A stretch of DNA of 64,000 nt from Kingdonia uniflora (GCA_014058105.1 JACGCM010001497.1:620001-684000); one strand, 5' to 3'; shown: positions 1 to 13,394, numbered from the stretch's first letter. Numbers and translations are program-made. The notes: generated from the letters alone by a model not told the origin.

Positions 1-1341
1 TTTGTCACCACTCGAACTGAGTGTGCTTGAAAATACTGTCTCAATTTTTGTGATGTGTATACGAGGGTTAAAAGCAGTTTCTCGATCTTGGTATATCGGG
101 ATTCTGCGGTGGTGAGAGTTTTATTGATGAAGTAGATAAGTTTCTCTGTCTTCCCATCAAGTCAAATAAGGACAGAACTTAATGATTCATCAGTAACTAT
201 AAGATATATTGTGAGTTCATCCCCATCGCTAGGTGTACTCATCATTGGTGGTGAACCTAAGTACAGTTTAAGTTCCTAAAATGCTGCATCACACTCTGCT
301 GTCCACTCGATCTCAGGATCCTTCTTAGACTTTTATTTTGTTATCCCTTCACGTAATAGGTTGTCGACCATCGACATCGATCTGAAGACATCGAAGCAAA
401 ATAATTTAATGCGACAATCTTGCCTGTAAACTTTTGTACGTCTTTCTTTATTTTTGAAGAAGGCATAGACAATAGTGCGCAAATACGATCTGGATTAGCT
501 TCTGTACCTCTTTTACAGATTAAATGTTCCAAGAATTTTCTTGACTGGTCCCCGAACTGGCATTTTTCAAGGTTGAGCCTCATCTTGTAGAAACAGAGAA
601 TTTTGAAAGTAGTGTGTAAGTCTGTAATATGGTTCTTCTTCTTAAGACTGTTACACAACATGTCATCAATGTAAACTTTCATCATTTTTCCAAGGTGATC
701 TTCGAACATTCATGTCATCAATCACTGATAAGTGACTCCAATATTCTTGAGACCGAATGGCATGACCTTATGGCAGTATAGGCCATGTTCTGCAATGATT
801 GTTGTCTTCTCTTGATCATCAGGTAGCATAGGTATTTGATTGTATCCTGATGCGGCATCCATCATGGATAGGAGTTCGTGTCTCACAGTAGAATCGAACA
901 GATAGTTTATGATAGGAAGTGGAAACTATTCTTTAGAGTATGTTTGTTGAGGTCTGTGAAATCCATGCACACCTTGATCTTAACGTTCTTCTTTGGGACT
1001 GCTACAATGTCCGAGATCCATTCTGGGTAATTGGCATTTCTAATAAAGCCAACTTCGATGAGTTTGTCGATCTCTTTATTAACTTCTTCTCGGAGTCGTG
1101 GTGCTAAGGTCCTCTGCTTTTGTTTGACAGCTTCGGCCTTATCTTTCAAATTAAGCTTATGCCAGGCCAGATTTAGATCAATGCCCGGCATCTCATGAAA
1201 GGTCCAAGCGAAGACATCACTATTGTCTTTAAGGAATTGGATGAGGGTATCTCGTTCTTCCATTGCTAGAAGAGTACCAACATATGTTCCTCGCTTTTCT
1301 CCACTAATTTCAACGTACTCTTTTATTTTTGTGCTTGACAT
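1..1341 (-). pseudogene. Ty3/gypsy reverse transcriptase and RNase H fragment
   Basis: In the retroelement life cycle this region would copy genomic RNA into DNA and remove the RNA strand. The N-terminal part (1341-907) carries the fingers region with KVCMDFTDLNKHT, close to the usual KxRxCVDYTDLNK box. The palm part (709-341) carries VYIDDML, the catalytic YxDD motif, followed by LNLEKCQFG and a connection segment with FTGKIVALNYF. From 340 to 1 the minus strand reads as an RNase H region (for example KLRQYFQAHSV) with an in-frame stop. Breaks between segments show it is a relic. The end is cut by the window. Confidence 0.85.
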
Positions 1342-1583
1342 ATGGTTTTCTATAGTGTTTACTATATAGATTTTTGTAATATTTTTTACAGTTTTCTGTA
1401 CTTGCTATGCGAGCTGCGGTTTTGAGGATTTTGGAATGATAACAAAAAAAAATTCACATGCTCGAGCTAGCTTTTGACTTCCTTTGATTTCATATATGCC
1501 GCAATTCCATTCAAATCGCAGTGCCAAATAATAGGTGAATGGAATAGCTTGAATATTGTATAACCAGCAACGTCCCATTATCC

Positions 1584-1802
1584 TCAAATAATGGGATTTT
1601 GTATTGATAACATAAAAGACAACATCGAGGCCGTGATAGGAAATATAATCTTTCCTACACGTTCTTTTCTAGATTCATTGAATCCACAGATATCAATGTC
1701 ACTGGGCAGTACCTTGTCGGTCAGTCCCATCTGATGAATAATGCTTTGGAAAAGTAGTTCGATAGTACTACCTGCATCTATCATCATCGTGTAAAGTACC
1801 AT
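1584..1802 (-). pseudogene. Ty3/gypsy aspartic protease fragment
   Basis: The segment contains MIDAGSTIELLF, a recognisable form of the plant gypsy retropepsin active site (usually VDxGSSxNIL or similar), so it would have cleaved the gag-pol polyprotein. It lies between the gag relic and the reverse transcriptase relic in the expected order. About 72 residues are readable before a stop, so the domain is incomplete. Confidence 0.7.
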
Positions 1803-2156
1803 ATTTCACATTTTTCACATGATCACCAAGGCATCACGGTGAGGATAGTTGATATGACGAACATCACAGTCATCGAAAGAAATTCATGTTCGGTGAGAGC
1901 TGGATACGGGAAGTAAACGAGCTTCTTTATCTTTCATGGATAGGTCGTGACATTGGTTGATCCATCGTATTTTAGTTCTGTTTGATTGGTTGATGATCAA
2001 AGTCTCAACGAAGTGGCTGAAAAATACATGGCATAAATGCTTTTCTCCTGCCGGCTCTTCGGTTTGTACGGCTTCTGCAGGAAGTTTGTAACTCCTGTTC
2101 TTGAAACTTTCAATGTCCACAATATATTCATGCATTCGTTCATCTGTAAAGATGTA

Positions 2157-3110
2157 CTATAATAGTTGTTGCAAGGTGAAACAGTGTTTGGTCTCATGAT
2201 GGCGGACCTTATGGTGAATGCAATATGGTTTGTTCTCAATTGATTGGAGATATTGTGCATTACGAAAAAATCTATCCTTTTGAAGTATAGGATAAATGTT
2301 GGCTATGGTCACATTCATCTTGGGAAGATAGGGCTTTGGAAAGTTACTCCCCTTTCGAGGTTGCTCCTCGTTAGGTTTTGTCTGTTTTCTGTTTCCTTCC
2401 TGATTGACAGCACAATTAAAATCCTGGCTGGCTGACTGATCTCGAGCTGTTAATGTAGACTTCTGAGGTTTTTGCCTGTCAGACACCATTTTTTCCAAGT
2501 CGATATACCTATTGACTTTTTCGATCATGTCTTCCAGAGTTGTTGGCTTGTTTAATACGATGTACTCCTTCGCCCTTCCATCAACAAGTAAATCATTGGT
2601 GAAAGCTCAAATAGTGATCTTCTGGTTAAGTTGATCTACTTTTTGAGCTAACTCAAAAAACTTCATAGTGAATGTCTCAAGCTTCTCTCCTGACATCTGC
2701 TTAAGGCCGAAAAGAGAATGTGGATTCTCCTATGTCTCTGTTGTACGAGTAATTTTTTACGAAGAGTTCTCGGAGCTGTTCGAAAGTTGTGATGGATCTT
2801 TAAGGTAGTGTGCAGAACCATCGTAGGGGCTCGTCTAATAAGCTAGCCGGAAAAGGCCGACATGTAATGTGGTTGGACGTGGAATGTAGGCCTAAAACGT
2901 CTTAAAATTCTTGGACGTATTCTACTGGATCAGTTCCTTTGTATTTTTGGATCTTTGGAGTATGGAGCCCAGTGGGGACCTTGTCATCCAATAGCTCCTG
3001 TGCGATGGGGCTCTTCTGTAATCTGTTGTGGATTCCTTTTATTAGAGTCTGATCTTCTAATAATTCTTTTATTCGCCTGTCAACATGTTCCTGAGTCACA
3101 TATTGTCGAG
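2157..3110 (-). pseudogene. Ty3/gypsy gag relic
   Basis: The upstream part (3099-2902) includes SPIAQELLDDKVP and IQKYKGTDPVEYVQEF, which match the conserved start of plant gypsy gag (SPfs..I....P..fk.P....YdGttDP..hv..f). The downstream part (2528-2157) is basic and reads SDRQKPQ and similar text, typical of the gag C-terminal tail. No clear CCHC zinc knuckle was found. Several frameshifts interrupt it between 2540 and 2900. Confidence 0.65.
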
Positions 3111-3629
3111 CTGCAGTGGTCGGGCGTATGACACGTCCTTCTCTAGGATTATAGTCGCCACTCCCTTTACTTAGACACTCTTTTGTTGGGACTCGAACTC
3201 TTCGAAGTAGATTTTCTGCCTGTCTGACTCCTGTTGATCCACCATTTACTTCCTAGTGGGCCTCCTAAATCGGGATGGGCTCCATTTCCTGTTGATAATG
3301 CTTAGATCGAAGCGCACCTCCTATGTGATTACCTATCGGAGGAGGTCCTATTCTGTCATGAGCAGAGATTCACGAGCCTTCAGGTTACGCAGCTTTATTC
3401 TTCTGGACGGCGACCTGCTGACCCTGTAGAACCTTCAGTACATTATGTACACTCGTTGGCTATTGCTTTAAAGCTGTACGTCTTTCTGTTTCAGAATTTA
3501 AAGTGGCCCACAGATCTGCCAGTGCGACATTTTCTCCTGCTTAAACTATCGGCGTGCTCTGACCTGGAGGTAACTTTCTTAAAGAAGATGATCAGCAATT
3601 TCTGAGATAATATATTTGAGAACTTTAGT

Positions 3630-3647
3630 TCCCACAGACGACGCCAA
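3630..3647 (-). other. Retrotransposon primer-binding site
   Basis: On the minus strand, directly after the putative LTR, the sequence reads TTGGCGTCGTCTGTGGGA. Plant gypsy elements commonly have TGGCGCCGTCTGTGGG here, so this looks like a tRNA primer site with one substitution. Its position fixes the inner edge of the 5' LTR. The tRNA was not identified. Confidence 0.6.
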
Positions 3648-3648
3648 A

Positions 3649-4497
3649 TATAATAGCCTAATTCTGGGATTCGGACTTAGCCTTTATACCAGATGTGTTT
3701 AGAGCGGTCAAGAACAGCAAACGATAATTAACAAGATAATTTAGGTGGAAAATCTTTGAATAGGTTAAAAACCACGACCTCTCTTGAGGATTTAGAGAAA
3801 GAGAAGATGATCTTATTGAGATTGTTATCTTATTATAATGAGCGTTCTGAATATTTGAGCTTCAGAGTAAGAATTCTTCTGTGTCGAAATGTTTGTCTCT
3901 AATCTATAGTTCTCTGGTCTTATATATAGGTCTTATAATATGACCGTTTGATGACCATATTCTTAATGGTGGATGTTACAAAGTATATGTAAGATATTCT
4001 TTAAGTAGATGGTGTAACATTCTGACCCCTGTTGTTGTACAACAGCTCTATTAATGACTGTACATTTGCATAAATTAAAATGATGATGTAGAGGTCGAAA
4101 GTGATGACTTGAACTGAGGAATATTAAATATGTCTTTAGTAGTGCTTCTTGTATGCTGATGAGGTCGAGGATGAAGCATTGAGTCCGAGATACGAAATAA
4201 ACTATTACAAGATGGCTCTCGACCAATAGCACGAGTAACGTTAGAGATGAGTGGTGTTGGTTGAGAAACTCGTGTTGCATGTGTTTCCTAATATTGATGT
4301 CTTGTTTCTGTCTGTGCCACGTACTATGTTGGTGAGGTTGAAAGTTCTCAAATGTTGGTCGAAAGATGATGTATGAGTCTGAGATGCAGAATAAGCCTCT
4401 ACACTGAGGATATGTTAAATTCGTATAAAAGGGTTTTGTTTTGGGGGATGATTCAATAGTTAAAAACCCTTTTTGGTATAATCTATTTCCAAACACA
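3649..4497 (-). repeat. Probable 5' LTR of the gypsy element
   Basis: The inner edge is set by the adjacent primer-binding site. The outer edge is placed at a TGTGTTTGG start near 4497. On the minus strand a TATA-box-like TATATATAAG lies around 3921-3930, consistent with an LTR promoter, and no coding potential is seen. The second LTR is outside the window, so the ends are estimates; the inner end reads TA rather than the usual CA. Confidence 0.45.
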
Positions 4498-6300
4498 TTG
4501 TTGATTTTAAGTTTTGGGCAATCCCAACTTTTCTAAATTCTCCCTAAAAAATTAATACTTTGAATAATTTATTTCCAGCATTATACTTGTTTTAATTTTT
4601 TTATATTAATTTATTGTGGGCCACAAAAATTGTGTAAAAGAGCACAATGTTGTAGATGGTTGCAGATATAAAAAGTAATAAAAATCCAAAATTTAAATTG
4701 AAGTTTTTTATAGTTTTACTCAAATGGAGGATGATAGGGGTTTGGTAAGCTCTTCTAAATTTTCCCCAATGAAGGATGATAGCGGTTTGGGTTTTCGTAA
4801 TTGGGGATATTTTGAGGCATCATCCTTTGAGGAGAACCTTGTAGCGGGATATAAAACTTCATCATGTATACATAGGCGCAAGTGCATTACGTGGTTCTTA
4901 ATGGATATGAAGATGCAAATAATACAAAATGACCGAAATGGAAGAGACAATTGAGAATCCCACTATTTTGAATGGCCAATTTGGATAATTATACAACTTT
5001 TAACTAGTTCAGAGTTCATATTTAGCAAAATAAACAAATAATATTTTTTACGGTTCAAGTTCAACAATCAAGCTTCAAATTCAAAATAAGCAATCAGAAT
5101 AAGTGTTCAGAATCAACAACAAAACAAACAACATCTTAGTCTCTGAATCTGATATGCGTCTTTCTCACTATAATTTCTCCTTTAGCAAAAATTGATTGCA
5201 TTAATAATGACTTATTTCATTATATATAAGTGTGAAGATTTAAGTCCGGTATATCATCCTTATTATTTGAGTTGTTCTTAATTCAGTAACATGGGCTACT
5301 CGCGGAGTTAAACTTATTAGGTACCATCAACAGAAATGGGATTAAACTTGACAATAACATAAAGCATAAGGGGTATGTACTCGAAATACAATGCAACAAA
5401 AAACGTGTTTGACTTCCTCTTAAAAAGAGATACATTTTCATGGAACAATGGAACAAAATAACTGCAGGAGCAAACATTGTGATGATTGTTTTCTCCTCGT
5501 GTAATTATTCCATGAAGCTTCACGTTGGGAAATGAATTAACTCTTGGCATAATAGGATATTTTCTATATTTCTGCAACATCCCACATAAGTATATTATGA
5601 ATATTGAAAACTTAGCATTATTGCATATTGTTTTATGATGTGTCAAGAGAACGAGTCATATTTTGCTATACTAAATTTGGCGTCTAGCTATACTAAATAA
5701 ATGGCTTTATTTCAATTTTTAAGACTTTTGGGACTTAAAAGCGAAAATCTCTTTCCACACCATAAACTTCTATCTCCTCCACCTAACCAACCTCACGACT
5801 TGAAAAAATATATAATTTTAAATTTTCGGTGAAACAAATGGAGCCTAAAACTCTTCTTCCAAATACGTCTCCCTCTAATATCCTTTATCTCTCTAACAAA
5901 ATTCTATGTCTAGACTTTTCCTTAAACTCTATAATCAACATCATAATTCTCAACAATCATTGTTTATCTAATATTATTTCTCAAATATTTATTCCCTTTA
6001 GCTTAAACTCTAAATTCAAGATTTTAACTCTCAACATCTATTATTTCTCTTCTATATACAATCTCACGGTTGAAGAGAGAAATGTGAAATATTAAAATTG
6101 ATACTATTGTGGTATGAGTTTTTTTATATTTTAATTAACCCTTTTAGGATAGTTAGCCACCAAATTTAGGATAACAAAATTGGAGTAAAGAGAGAGATAG
6201 AGAGAGAGGGTGTGTATGTGTATCCGTTTATAGAGAAACTCGAAGGGAGATATTCTCTTTAAAAAAGAAAACTTTTTTGTTTAACCCCCATTTCTAGTCA
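4498..6300. other. AT-rich region without a recognisable gene
   Basis: No supported gene was found. Open segments such as 4724-4954 carry no known motif and overlap an equal-length open segment on the other strand. A purine microsatellite (GAGA/GTGT) lies near 6187-6220. Confidence 0.5.
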
Positions 6301-8001
6301 TTGAGAGAGTTGGCAAATCCAGACTCCTCAACGCCTCTAAACCAAACCCCAAGAAACTCTTTGGTGGCATTTGTTTTTTCACCAAGTCAGACTCATAGGT
6401 TTTAGTCTGACTCAAGTCAGCAATTTAGACTGACTCATCGTACTTAGAGGTGTTTGTTTTTTGTACTAACAACAGTCATACTCATATTTAATCACTAAAA
6501 AGTACCCTATCCACTAATATCCAATATGCCATCTAAGTGGGAGATTTGAGTATCAGTATATTCTTTTTACCCAAAGCTGCCCACATCAAAAAAATCAAAA
6601 ATTACAAAAACAAAACACAGTTCTTCTCAAACCCAGCTCCTCCCCGAACAACTGTGAAACCTCAATCACCTCAACACAACTCTCCTCGATCTCCTCCTCA
6701 ATCACCTCCAAATGCAGGTCAGATTACCTCCTCCTCGATCACCTCCAAATAGCTTTAACCATCATTCAAATCTAACATTCACCTCTCTTTCTCTCTCTTT
6801 CACCAAATGTTGGAGAAATTGAGTTGTTACTAGGGCGAAACCACTTGGTATGTTTGATTCCTCTTCAATTGGTTTATCTCTGTTTAGTTTTACTGTGATT
6901 TGATTGATGTTGCCAAACAATTAGAGTTTTAGATTTGATTTTGTATTGGTATGAGCTATTAGAAAGCTACGATTTATCATTATTATTTGCAATTAGGGCT
7001 ACATTTGTGCTTCAATGGGGTAGTTTATGTAAATGGATGGTACAATTTAATTTGCAAGCATAAAGACATACCATTTTTGTGTTATTGGAGGTGATTTTGT
7101 TGTTTGTGTGATTTTGCTTTGTTGATGTGTTATAATGGCTTAATTGCAGTCTCCAATCATCATCATTGGGCATTTCATCCGGTTATGATCCTGATTTAAC
7201 CCAGCTCAACCTATTGATACTGAAGCTTCAAGCTCTACCTTATAATAGAAGAATAAGGTAATAATAATCATAAATTCTAGATTTTTATGATGTTTGCAAT
7301 TCTTATTTTTTTGAATTTGATGAAGAATTATTGGGGTTTTTGTTTGAGTAATTTGTGTTGTTTTGATTAATGGGTGGGTGACATATTATTGTTTTGAGTT
7401 GTAAATGTAATGTTGGTTAGTTTCTTATATTATGAGGAGATGTTGAATTAGGAATTGAGATAGAGTTGAATGTGATTATTTGATGTAGGATTGCATGGCC
7501 TCTCAATTGTGATGTTATAGGAATTAAGTTTTAGTTTTAAGAATTGAGTTTGAAGATGGGTATGGTAACAATTTTCCAAATGCTTAATTTTGAAGTCTAT
7601 ATGGTTTGATGTTTTATTATGTGGTTTAAGAGATTGTAGACCCAAAAAAAAAAGTATTTGCTTAAATAGATGAAGTAAAGTATCTTTTGATAAGCTATTT
7701 GTAGTTAAGTATCTTTTGATAAGCTGCTTATATATTTATTCCTCTTATAGCTGCTTTAGAGAAAGGAGTAATATCCATTAGTACTCCTCTTATACACTAA
7801 AAATATTTACAAGATGGAAAAGACTTTTAATGCTATTGGGAGTTCCATCTGGGATTTATGGTGTTGTTCCTAGAGATATAACAGGTACTGTAAAAGGTGC
7901 AGCAAGGGGTGGAAAAGATTGTCCATTGGTGCTAACTTCACTACAGCATAAAGATTGTTAAAAAGGAGAGTCCTATGCTTAGGTAAATCATACAAAAGAT
8001 C

Positions 8002-8166
8002 TACAAGCTAATTTTTGAGCTCGAGTACTTTGAGATTCACCATGTCAATAAAGAAACCAACAGGCATGCAGATGGGGTGTCGGACATACAACCTCCAAAT
8101 CCTTTTCAGGAGTTCCAACCTGAGGAGATGTTAAAAATGTTGAAGAAGATTGCTATAGAGGATTAA
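8002..8166 (+). pseudogene. RNase H-like protein C-terminal fragment
   Basis: Fifty-four codons open to a TAA read FEIHHVNKETNRHADGVSDI and then an acidic tail. The pattern of a hydrophobic strand, then HV, then NxxAD resembles the last strand and helix of plant RNase H-like proteins, where the final aspartate belongs to the active site. No start or upstream catalytic part was recognised, so it is at most a fragment. The match is by eye and could be chance. Confidence 0.3.
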
Positions 8167-9521
8167 TGTACTAAACCTATGCCATGAGCAGCTCTTGAAG
8201 GACTGTATATATTTAATGGATAATGCTTTTAATGGATAGATGCTTTGTCCATTGTAGTTGTAGTTGCTTATCTGTAGCTTTTAATGGATAGATGCTTTTA
8301 ATGTTCCCCTAATGATTATTTGTAGTTTTTATTTATTTGTAGCTGTAGCTGTTTAGATATTAGAGCTTGGGGGTTTCACTATTGTCTATTTTTTTCTGTA
8401 ACTGTGGCTGTAGTTGGACATTGAGCTTGGGGGTTAAAGTTGAAGCTGTAGCTGTTTACTGTAACAAGAAGTGTGCCTGTCTACAGGTAGATGCATTAAA
8501 GTCATAACATTAGTATGGTCTTTTTTTTACTACTGCAAGCAGTGGAATAATTATATACAAAAAGTGTGTATGTTTACAGGTTGTATGATCTGATAGGCAT
8601 ATATACAAGAATCTGTAGAAACTGTACAGAATCTACATATATACAAGAGTAATACCAGGTAGTTGAGGTTTCTTTCACTGACTTTTAATACAAGAGTAAT
8701 TAATACTAGAATCTGCATTTATACAAGAATCTGTAGAAGCTGTGGGGAATATTTGATCTGTAGAAACTGTGCATAAACTGGAACTGCTTGGCAGGCCTGC
8801 TTTTATGGAGATAATGGAGTTGTTTATGCTGCACTAATTTTACCTAATAAAAGATAAAATATATGGAAATAATGCATCTGTTTTGTTTATCTATTTTGAA
8901 TTCTTATTATTTACAATGCATCTGTCTTCTCTTGGCCTGCAATGGTCATCAACACATGGAAGCGTTCAACATTGCTTGTATTTTGTCAGACATCCCAGAA
9001 ATATTTTCTTAAGTCCTTGAACTGGTAGAAGAAGATCTGTAACTTTTAGATCACAAGTCCTTGAAATACCACAAAAACTAAGGGATATTTTGTGAAGGAT
9101 GGTCCAAATATATACCTGGTCCTCTGTCAGTGCTCTTAGACAATACAAATTAAGATTAGTCCTTATTTGTTTGCGCATAGAGTATAAGGCTTATTTGTTT
9201 ACGCATAGAGTACTTTAGTTAATATTTCATCTTTGTTAAGACTTTTAAGCCATATCAGTTCAGTAGTAGTATAGTTACTGGTTTGTTTTTGAAAATGCCA
9301 TTATATGTTGTTCTGTTTATATGTACAGTAGTACCAAATCTGTTGACCATGCTATTTTGTTTATCTGTTACAGTCAAGAGGATAAAGCTAGGTGCACAAG
9401 CCAGAGGTGCAAAATTGTAACAAGAACTCATAACATGGGAGTAGACCCTCCACCTAGCAGACAGTTAAACCATTAGAACTAATGAAGTTGGTTTAATCTC
9501 TGATATCTGCATGCACTGCCC

Positions 9522-9737
9522 AAGGAGCAAGTTCTACTTTAGGTAGCAATGACAACACCACTTCTGAAGTTCTGAAGGTATTGAAGGATATGGTCAATTC
9601 ATATGAGATAGATGATGTACTATTTTTTAAAGGGTTTGAAGTTGTTGGGAGGAAAAGATGAGCACAACAACATGGTGATCTTTTTGGGGCTTGAGCCAGA
9701 GCGTCGTCTTGGTTTTCTTGAAACCCTCTTAAGTTGA
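9522..9737 (+). pseudogene. Myb/SANT-like domain protein C-terminal fragment
   Basis: The segment reads SEVLKVLKDMVNSYEIDDVLFFKGFEVV and, after a one-base shift, LGLEPERRLGFLETLLS before a stop. A late LxLxPERRLxxLExLL box is typical of plant Myb/SANT-like domain proteins that often accompany PIF/Harbinger transposases. The frameshift and lack of the DNA-binding domain mark it as a relic. Confidence 0.3.
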
Positions 9738-9840
9738 TTGGAACTTATTTGTTTGCGTATTTGTAATAACTCTTAAGGCTTATTTGTTTACTTAGTTGTA
9801 TTAATTTCAAATCAATATTAATTTTTATTTGATTTATGAA

Positions 9841-10010
9841 CCAATGTATTTGTGTTTGCTATATATACAGCTTATTTTCTATGTATACCAATGTATTTGT
9901 ATTAACTTCAAACTAATGTTAGGAACCAATGTATTTGTGTTTGCTATATATACAGGTTCTTTTTTATGTATACCAATGCATTTGTATTAACTTCAAGCCA
10001 ATGTTAGGAA
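9841..10010. repeat. Two tandem copies of an 85-bp unit
   Basis: The unit starts CCAATGTATTTGTGTTTGCT at 9841 and again at 9926; the following ATGTTAGGAACC text also recurs 85 bp apart. The two copies differ at only a few positions. No coding potential was seen. It lies just left of the hAT insertion at 10074. Confidence 0.8.
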
Positions 10011-10999
10011 CCAGGTGTTGACATTGGTGATGAAGGGGTGGTGGTATCAGTGATGAGTAGATGGGGGTGTTTGTAGGGGTGAGCATGGGTCGGTGGGGGT
10101 CGGTTTTGGGCCTAAACCAAAACCGAAACCGAAACATTCGGTTTGCAAATAGTAAAACTGAAATCGAAACCGAACTATGACTAAACCGTACCGAACCGAT
10201 GGAAAGTCATGCAAAATCAAAACCGAAACCGAAATCAAAACCGAAAATCAAAATAGAAACCGAACCAAAGCCGAAAATCAAAGTAGAACCGAACCGAAAC
10301 AGAAACCGAAACCGAACAAGCGGGAAGGAAATATTATCACAACTCACTCATAACAAAAGAAGAATTGTCTTAAATTTGGGTGGTTACTTCTAACATTCTT
10401 CATATACATCTAGTACATTTTACAGGCAACAACTTGAAAATTACAATAACATAAATTGGAAGAGACTAATAAAATAAAACAAGAAAGCTGTGATATTATG
10501 GAAGTCGACCAGTGGAACGAGTACGTAACTTGTCAGCGACATAGAGAAGGTGGCTAATATTCGTTGAATGGTACTTTTGGAGAAGCTTGAGATTGGAAGT
10601 GAAATCACCTGCCAACAGACGTCTCCTTATCAGAATGAGCATTACACAACATACCCAAAATTGAAATAGACCCAAGTGGACTGTTAGATAAACTATTCTT
10701 TCCATGTATCATATGATTTTCATTGAGACACATCTGCAATATCCCATGGCTTTTAGATAACAATTTAACCAAATAATCACACGCTTAGAGCATCCACAAC
10801 AGTAGGGTGGGTGGATTTTCCCAAAACCAGGGTGAATTCAATCCACCCCACAGCAGTTCGATCAACAAATCAAGGTAAATTCACTCATGATCCAGCCACG
10901 TGTCCCCATCTTAGCCGTTTATCTCTGCAACACAGTTCTAAACCGCGCGTAGTAACACCCAATAAGAAATTGCCACATTTTTAAAAAAAAATTAGTCAT

Positions 11000-11530
11000 A
11001 CAGTTCAGAACCGCGCGACATCTCCATGCAACTTTTAGGCATAAACTTTGGTGTATTGTTTCAAGTATTATTTTTCCTCTTTATACTTAGTCTTATTATT
11101 TCAAAGAAAGTATACCAAACCCTTACTCCACAAATTTCCCAACCCAACCCATTTCCTCCGTCATCGACGTGGTTAATCGCTTAAAAATGTCGGGAGAGTC
11201 TAGTTCGCGACTGAGGTATAATTTAACCAAAACTAAATGCAACGTAAATATCGAAGTAAAATGAAGGGGGAACGCCGAAGTAACAAATATTTTGCTGTTA
11301 TAATTGACGTCGGACAACGATCCCTCCCCAACGCTCGAAGAGTTGAACCGAGTAGATATCCTCCCGGAAGGCTGAGTCCATATTTCTGTTGGATCGGATG
11401 AAATGTCGGTAAGTTTTGTATAAATTTTAAGTATTATTAACGTATATTGTAATGTGTTTGATGAAATGCCCGAATAAAAGTCTAACGTGTTAATGTATTT
11501 TTTTTGTCAAAACCGAGATGAAATATAATA
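11000..11530. other. Harbinger 1 left subterminal region
   Basis: Contains CAGTTCTAAACCGCGCG near 10933 and CAGTTCAGAACCGCGCG near 11000, half-palindromes also found at the right end, then AT-rich DNA up to the PMD relic. No separate gene was seen. Confidence 0.5.
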
Positions 11531-13219
11531 TAGGGGATCATTAGATAAGGTACTGAAGTGGTACGGATGGATTGCGGGGTACCCAACGCTAAAGAAGTTG
11601 GTTAACGATATGGGTTTTGAGGAGTTTTGCTCGATTAAGGCAGGAAACTCTGATAACCGTCTCATTCATGCTCTCGTGGAACGGTGGTGGCCTTCCACCC
11701 TTACCTTTCACTTCCCTTGTGGGGAACTGGGTTTCACACCGTTAGACGTTGTCATGCTAATGGGCATATCTTTTGGGAGGGGTTGCGAACTCCCGTACGA
11801 CAAGAGGTACTCCAAGTTTGAGGAAGCAGAAAAGATGTTCCCAGGAATTGCAAGCTCTGACATCAGGTACGATAACATCACTCTCGCCTATTTAAAAATG
11901 TAGAAAGAGCCTTTGAATCTACGTCTCAACAATTACGACCCATAAATGGATATCGTGTATGCGAGGGCATTTATTGCCTATATGATGGGTAATCACTTCT
12001 TCTCAAATGGTAGCATATCTCTTCGGGTGGGTTATCTTGCAGCCTTGACAGACTATGATATTATTGGTGCATCAGTTTTTGATTGGGGTACGCCGATTAT
12101 GGCGGCTTTGTATTGGGGACTTGATGAAGTCTCAGTTCTGAAGGACAGGAAGGTTAAGAAATCGATCACCAGATTTTATACGATAGTGGAGTTCTGGTTC
12201 TTCGAGTACTGCCGGGTTGGAATGCATCTGGTGAAGGTACAGAACTTTAACCATATTTATCCCCTTATGCGTGCGTGGAGAGAAGAAAGGGCTAATACGG
12301 GGTCTGAAATCCATCACTATTTTATTGTGATCAGAGAAATGATAGAATAGAAGGACATAACCAATATAGATTGGCAACCATGGCACAGGTCTAGATAATT
12401 AATTCATCTAGAGGTAAGAGTTACTTCAGCATTGAGCTTCCAGAGGGTTCCATTGGTGTCAGTCCCATATGGGCACGGTACAATTGGTATTAAGGAGACG
12501 GGTGTATGCGTCAGATGACCAGGCATGATAGTGTACCCTATGACCCCCCTCAAGAGATTATGGAATTCCCAAGGTCTCTAACCCCCCTCGAGTAAGGAAT
12601 TCCCAAGGTATAATCGAGAGTTATATCAGAGTCTAAAAGATGTGGACTTCTACGATAGTCACAATTATCTTGTTTCAGACGTAGATTACATGAGATATTG
12701 GCGTGTCGTTGATACAAATCCCAAGATCAGTTGTAATTTAGTAAAGAGGGCGGGAAATATTTGGATGGTCAGACATGATCTAGTGAGGCCTGATGTACAC
12801 TTGCCACCTACATCAAGTTTAGCTATGTCTTCACAGGTACAAGACTCTGGTGTTCTGGCGGACGTGATATGGGATGGTTCATGGATGTGGCGGTAACGAA
12901 CGATCAACGTAGACGGATACCGATCCCGGTGATGCGAGTATCATACCCGTGTCCACCTACGTATAGTATGGATGAGTTGTGGCATCAATCCCAAGGAATG
13001 CGATATGCGGCATATGAATACTCGAGGCAACTGGGTGACCGCATTACTGAGATAGAGGGAAAGCTGAGGCGGGCACACGAGATCATCCGAGAGGCGTCCG
13101 AGAGACTAGCTGAGATGTCCATTTCCTACCAGAAAGAGTCGGTTGTGCAATGTACCTATAACGAGAGTCTCGCACGTAGCAGACGCGTCCGTCAAACGAA
13201 GAGAGGTCATCTCAGTTAG
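11530..13219 (+). pseudogene. Plant mobile domain (MAIN/MAIL-like) protein, decayed
   Basis: The first segment (from about 11540) reads LKWYGWIAGYPTLKKLV and then NSDNRLIHALVERWWPSTL, TFHFPCGELGFTPLDVVML and GISFGRG: the core of the plant mobile domain, also called aminotransferase-like domain, found in MAIN/MAIL1 and in many plant transposons. A second segment (11946-12350) has the helical continuation with YARAFIAYMMGNHFF and FFEYCRVGMHLVKVQ. The C-terminal part (12869-13219) has a predicted coiled coil rich in E, R and L. Stops at about 11902 and frameshifts break the frame. Its place between the left terminal repeat and ORF1 is unusual for Harbinger. Its molecular function is not established; Arabidopsis MAIN and MAIL1 act in silencing and genome maintenance. 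Confidence 0.8.
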
Positions 13220-13394
13220 GCTATATTTTATTTAGAACTTTGATTTATGTTTTGTTTAAAGTATGTTGAGTATTAATATTGTTTAAACTATGTTTTATTT
13301 AAACTATGTTTTGTTTAAAATATGTTGAGTATTAATCTTGTTTAAACTATGTTTTTTTAAAACTATTGTTTGGGCAAACTTATCGTACAAGTTA

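Larger units (their letters stand above)
1..4497 (-). mobile_element. Ty3/gypsy LTR retrotransposon, 5' half, decayed
   Basis: Read on the minus strand from 4497 downwards the order is LTR, primer-binding site, gag, protease, reverse transcriptase and RNase H, as expected for the 5' part of a Ty3/gypsy element. Integrase and the 3' LTR would lie left of base 1. Coding parts survive as short open segments separated by stops and frameshifts, so the copy is not autonomous. Because only one LTR is in view, neither its age nor its target duplication can be judged. Family assignment rests on the YIDD polymerase box, the retropepsin box and the gag start; the exact lineage was not determined. Confidence 0.85.
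6300..9830. other. Degenerate region, possible old transposon
   Basis: The stretch holds pyrimidine-rich leader-like DNA near 6650-6840 and several possible splice sites (for example a GTATGT after 6848 and a CAG before 7150). GTTTGTTTTTT stretches near 6360-6470 resemble the ends of small DNA transposons. Two short protein relics are listed separately. I see no intact gene. Confidence 0.35.

Noticed and set aside
1405..1587. Sixty-codon open segment between protease and RT of the gypsy element
   Set aside because: No family motif was visible; it is probably part of the decayed polyprotein linker in a shifted frame.
4724..4954. Open segment of 76 codons in the region after the gypsy LTR
   Set aside because: It overlaps an equal-length open segment on the other strand and has no recognised motif or splice context.
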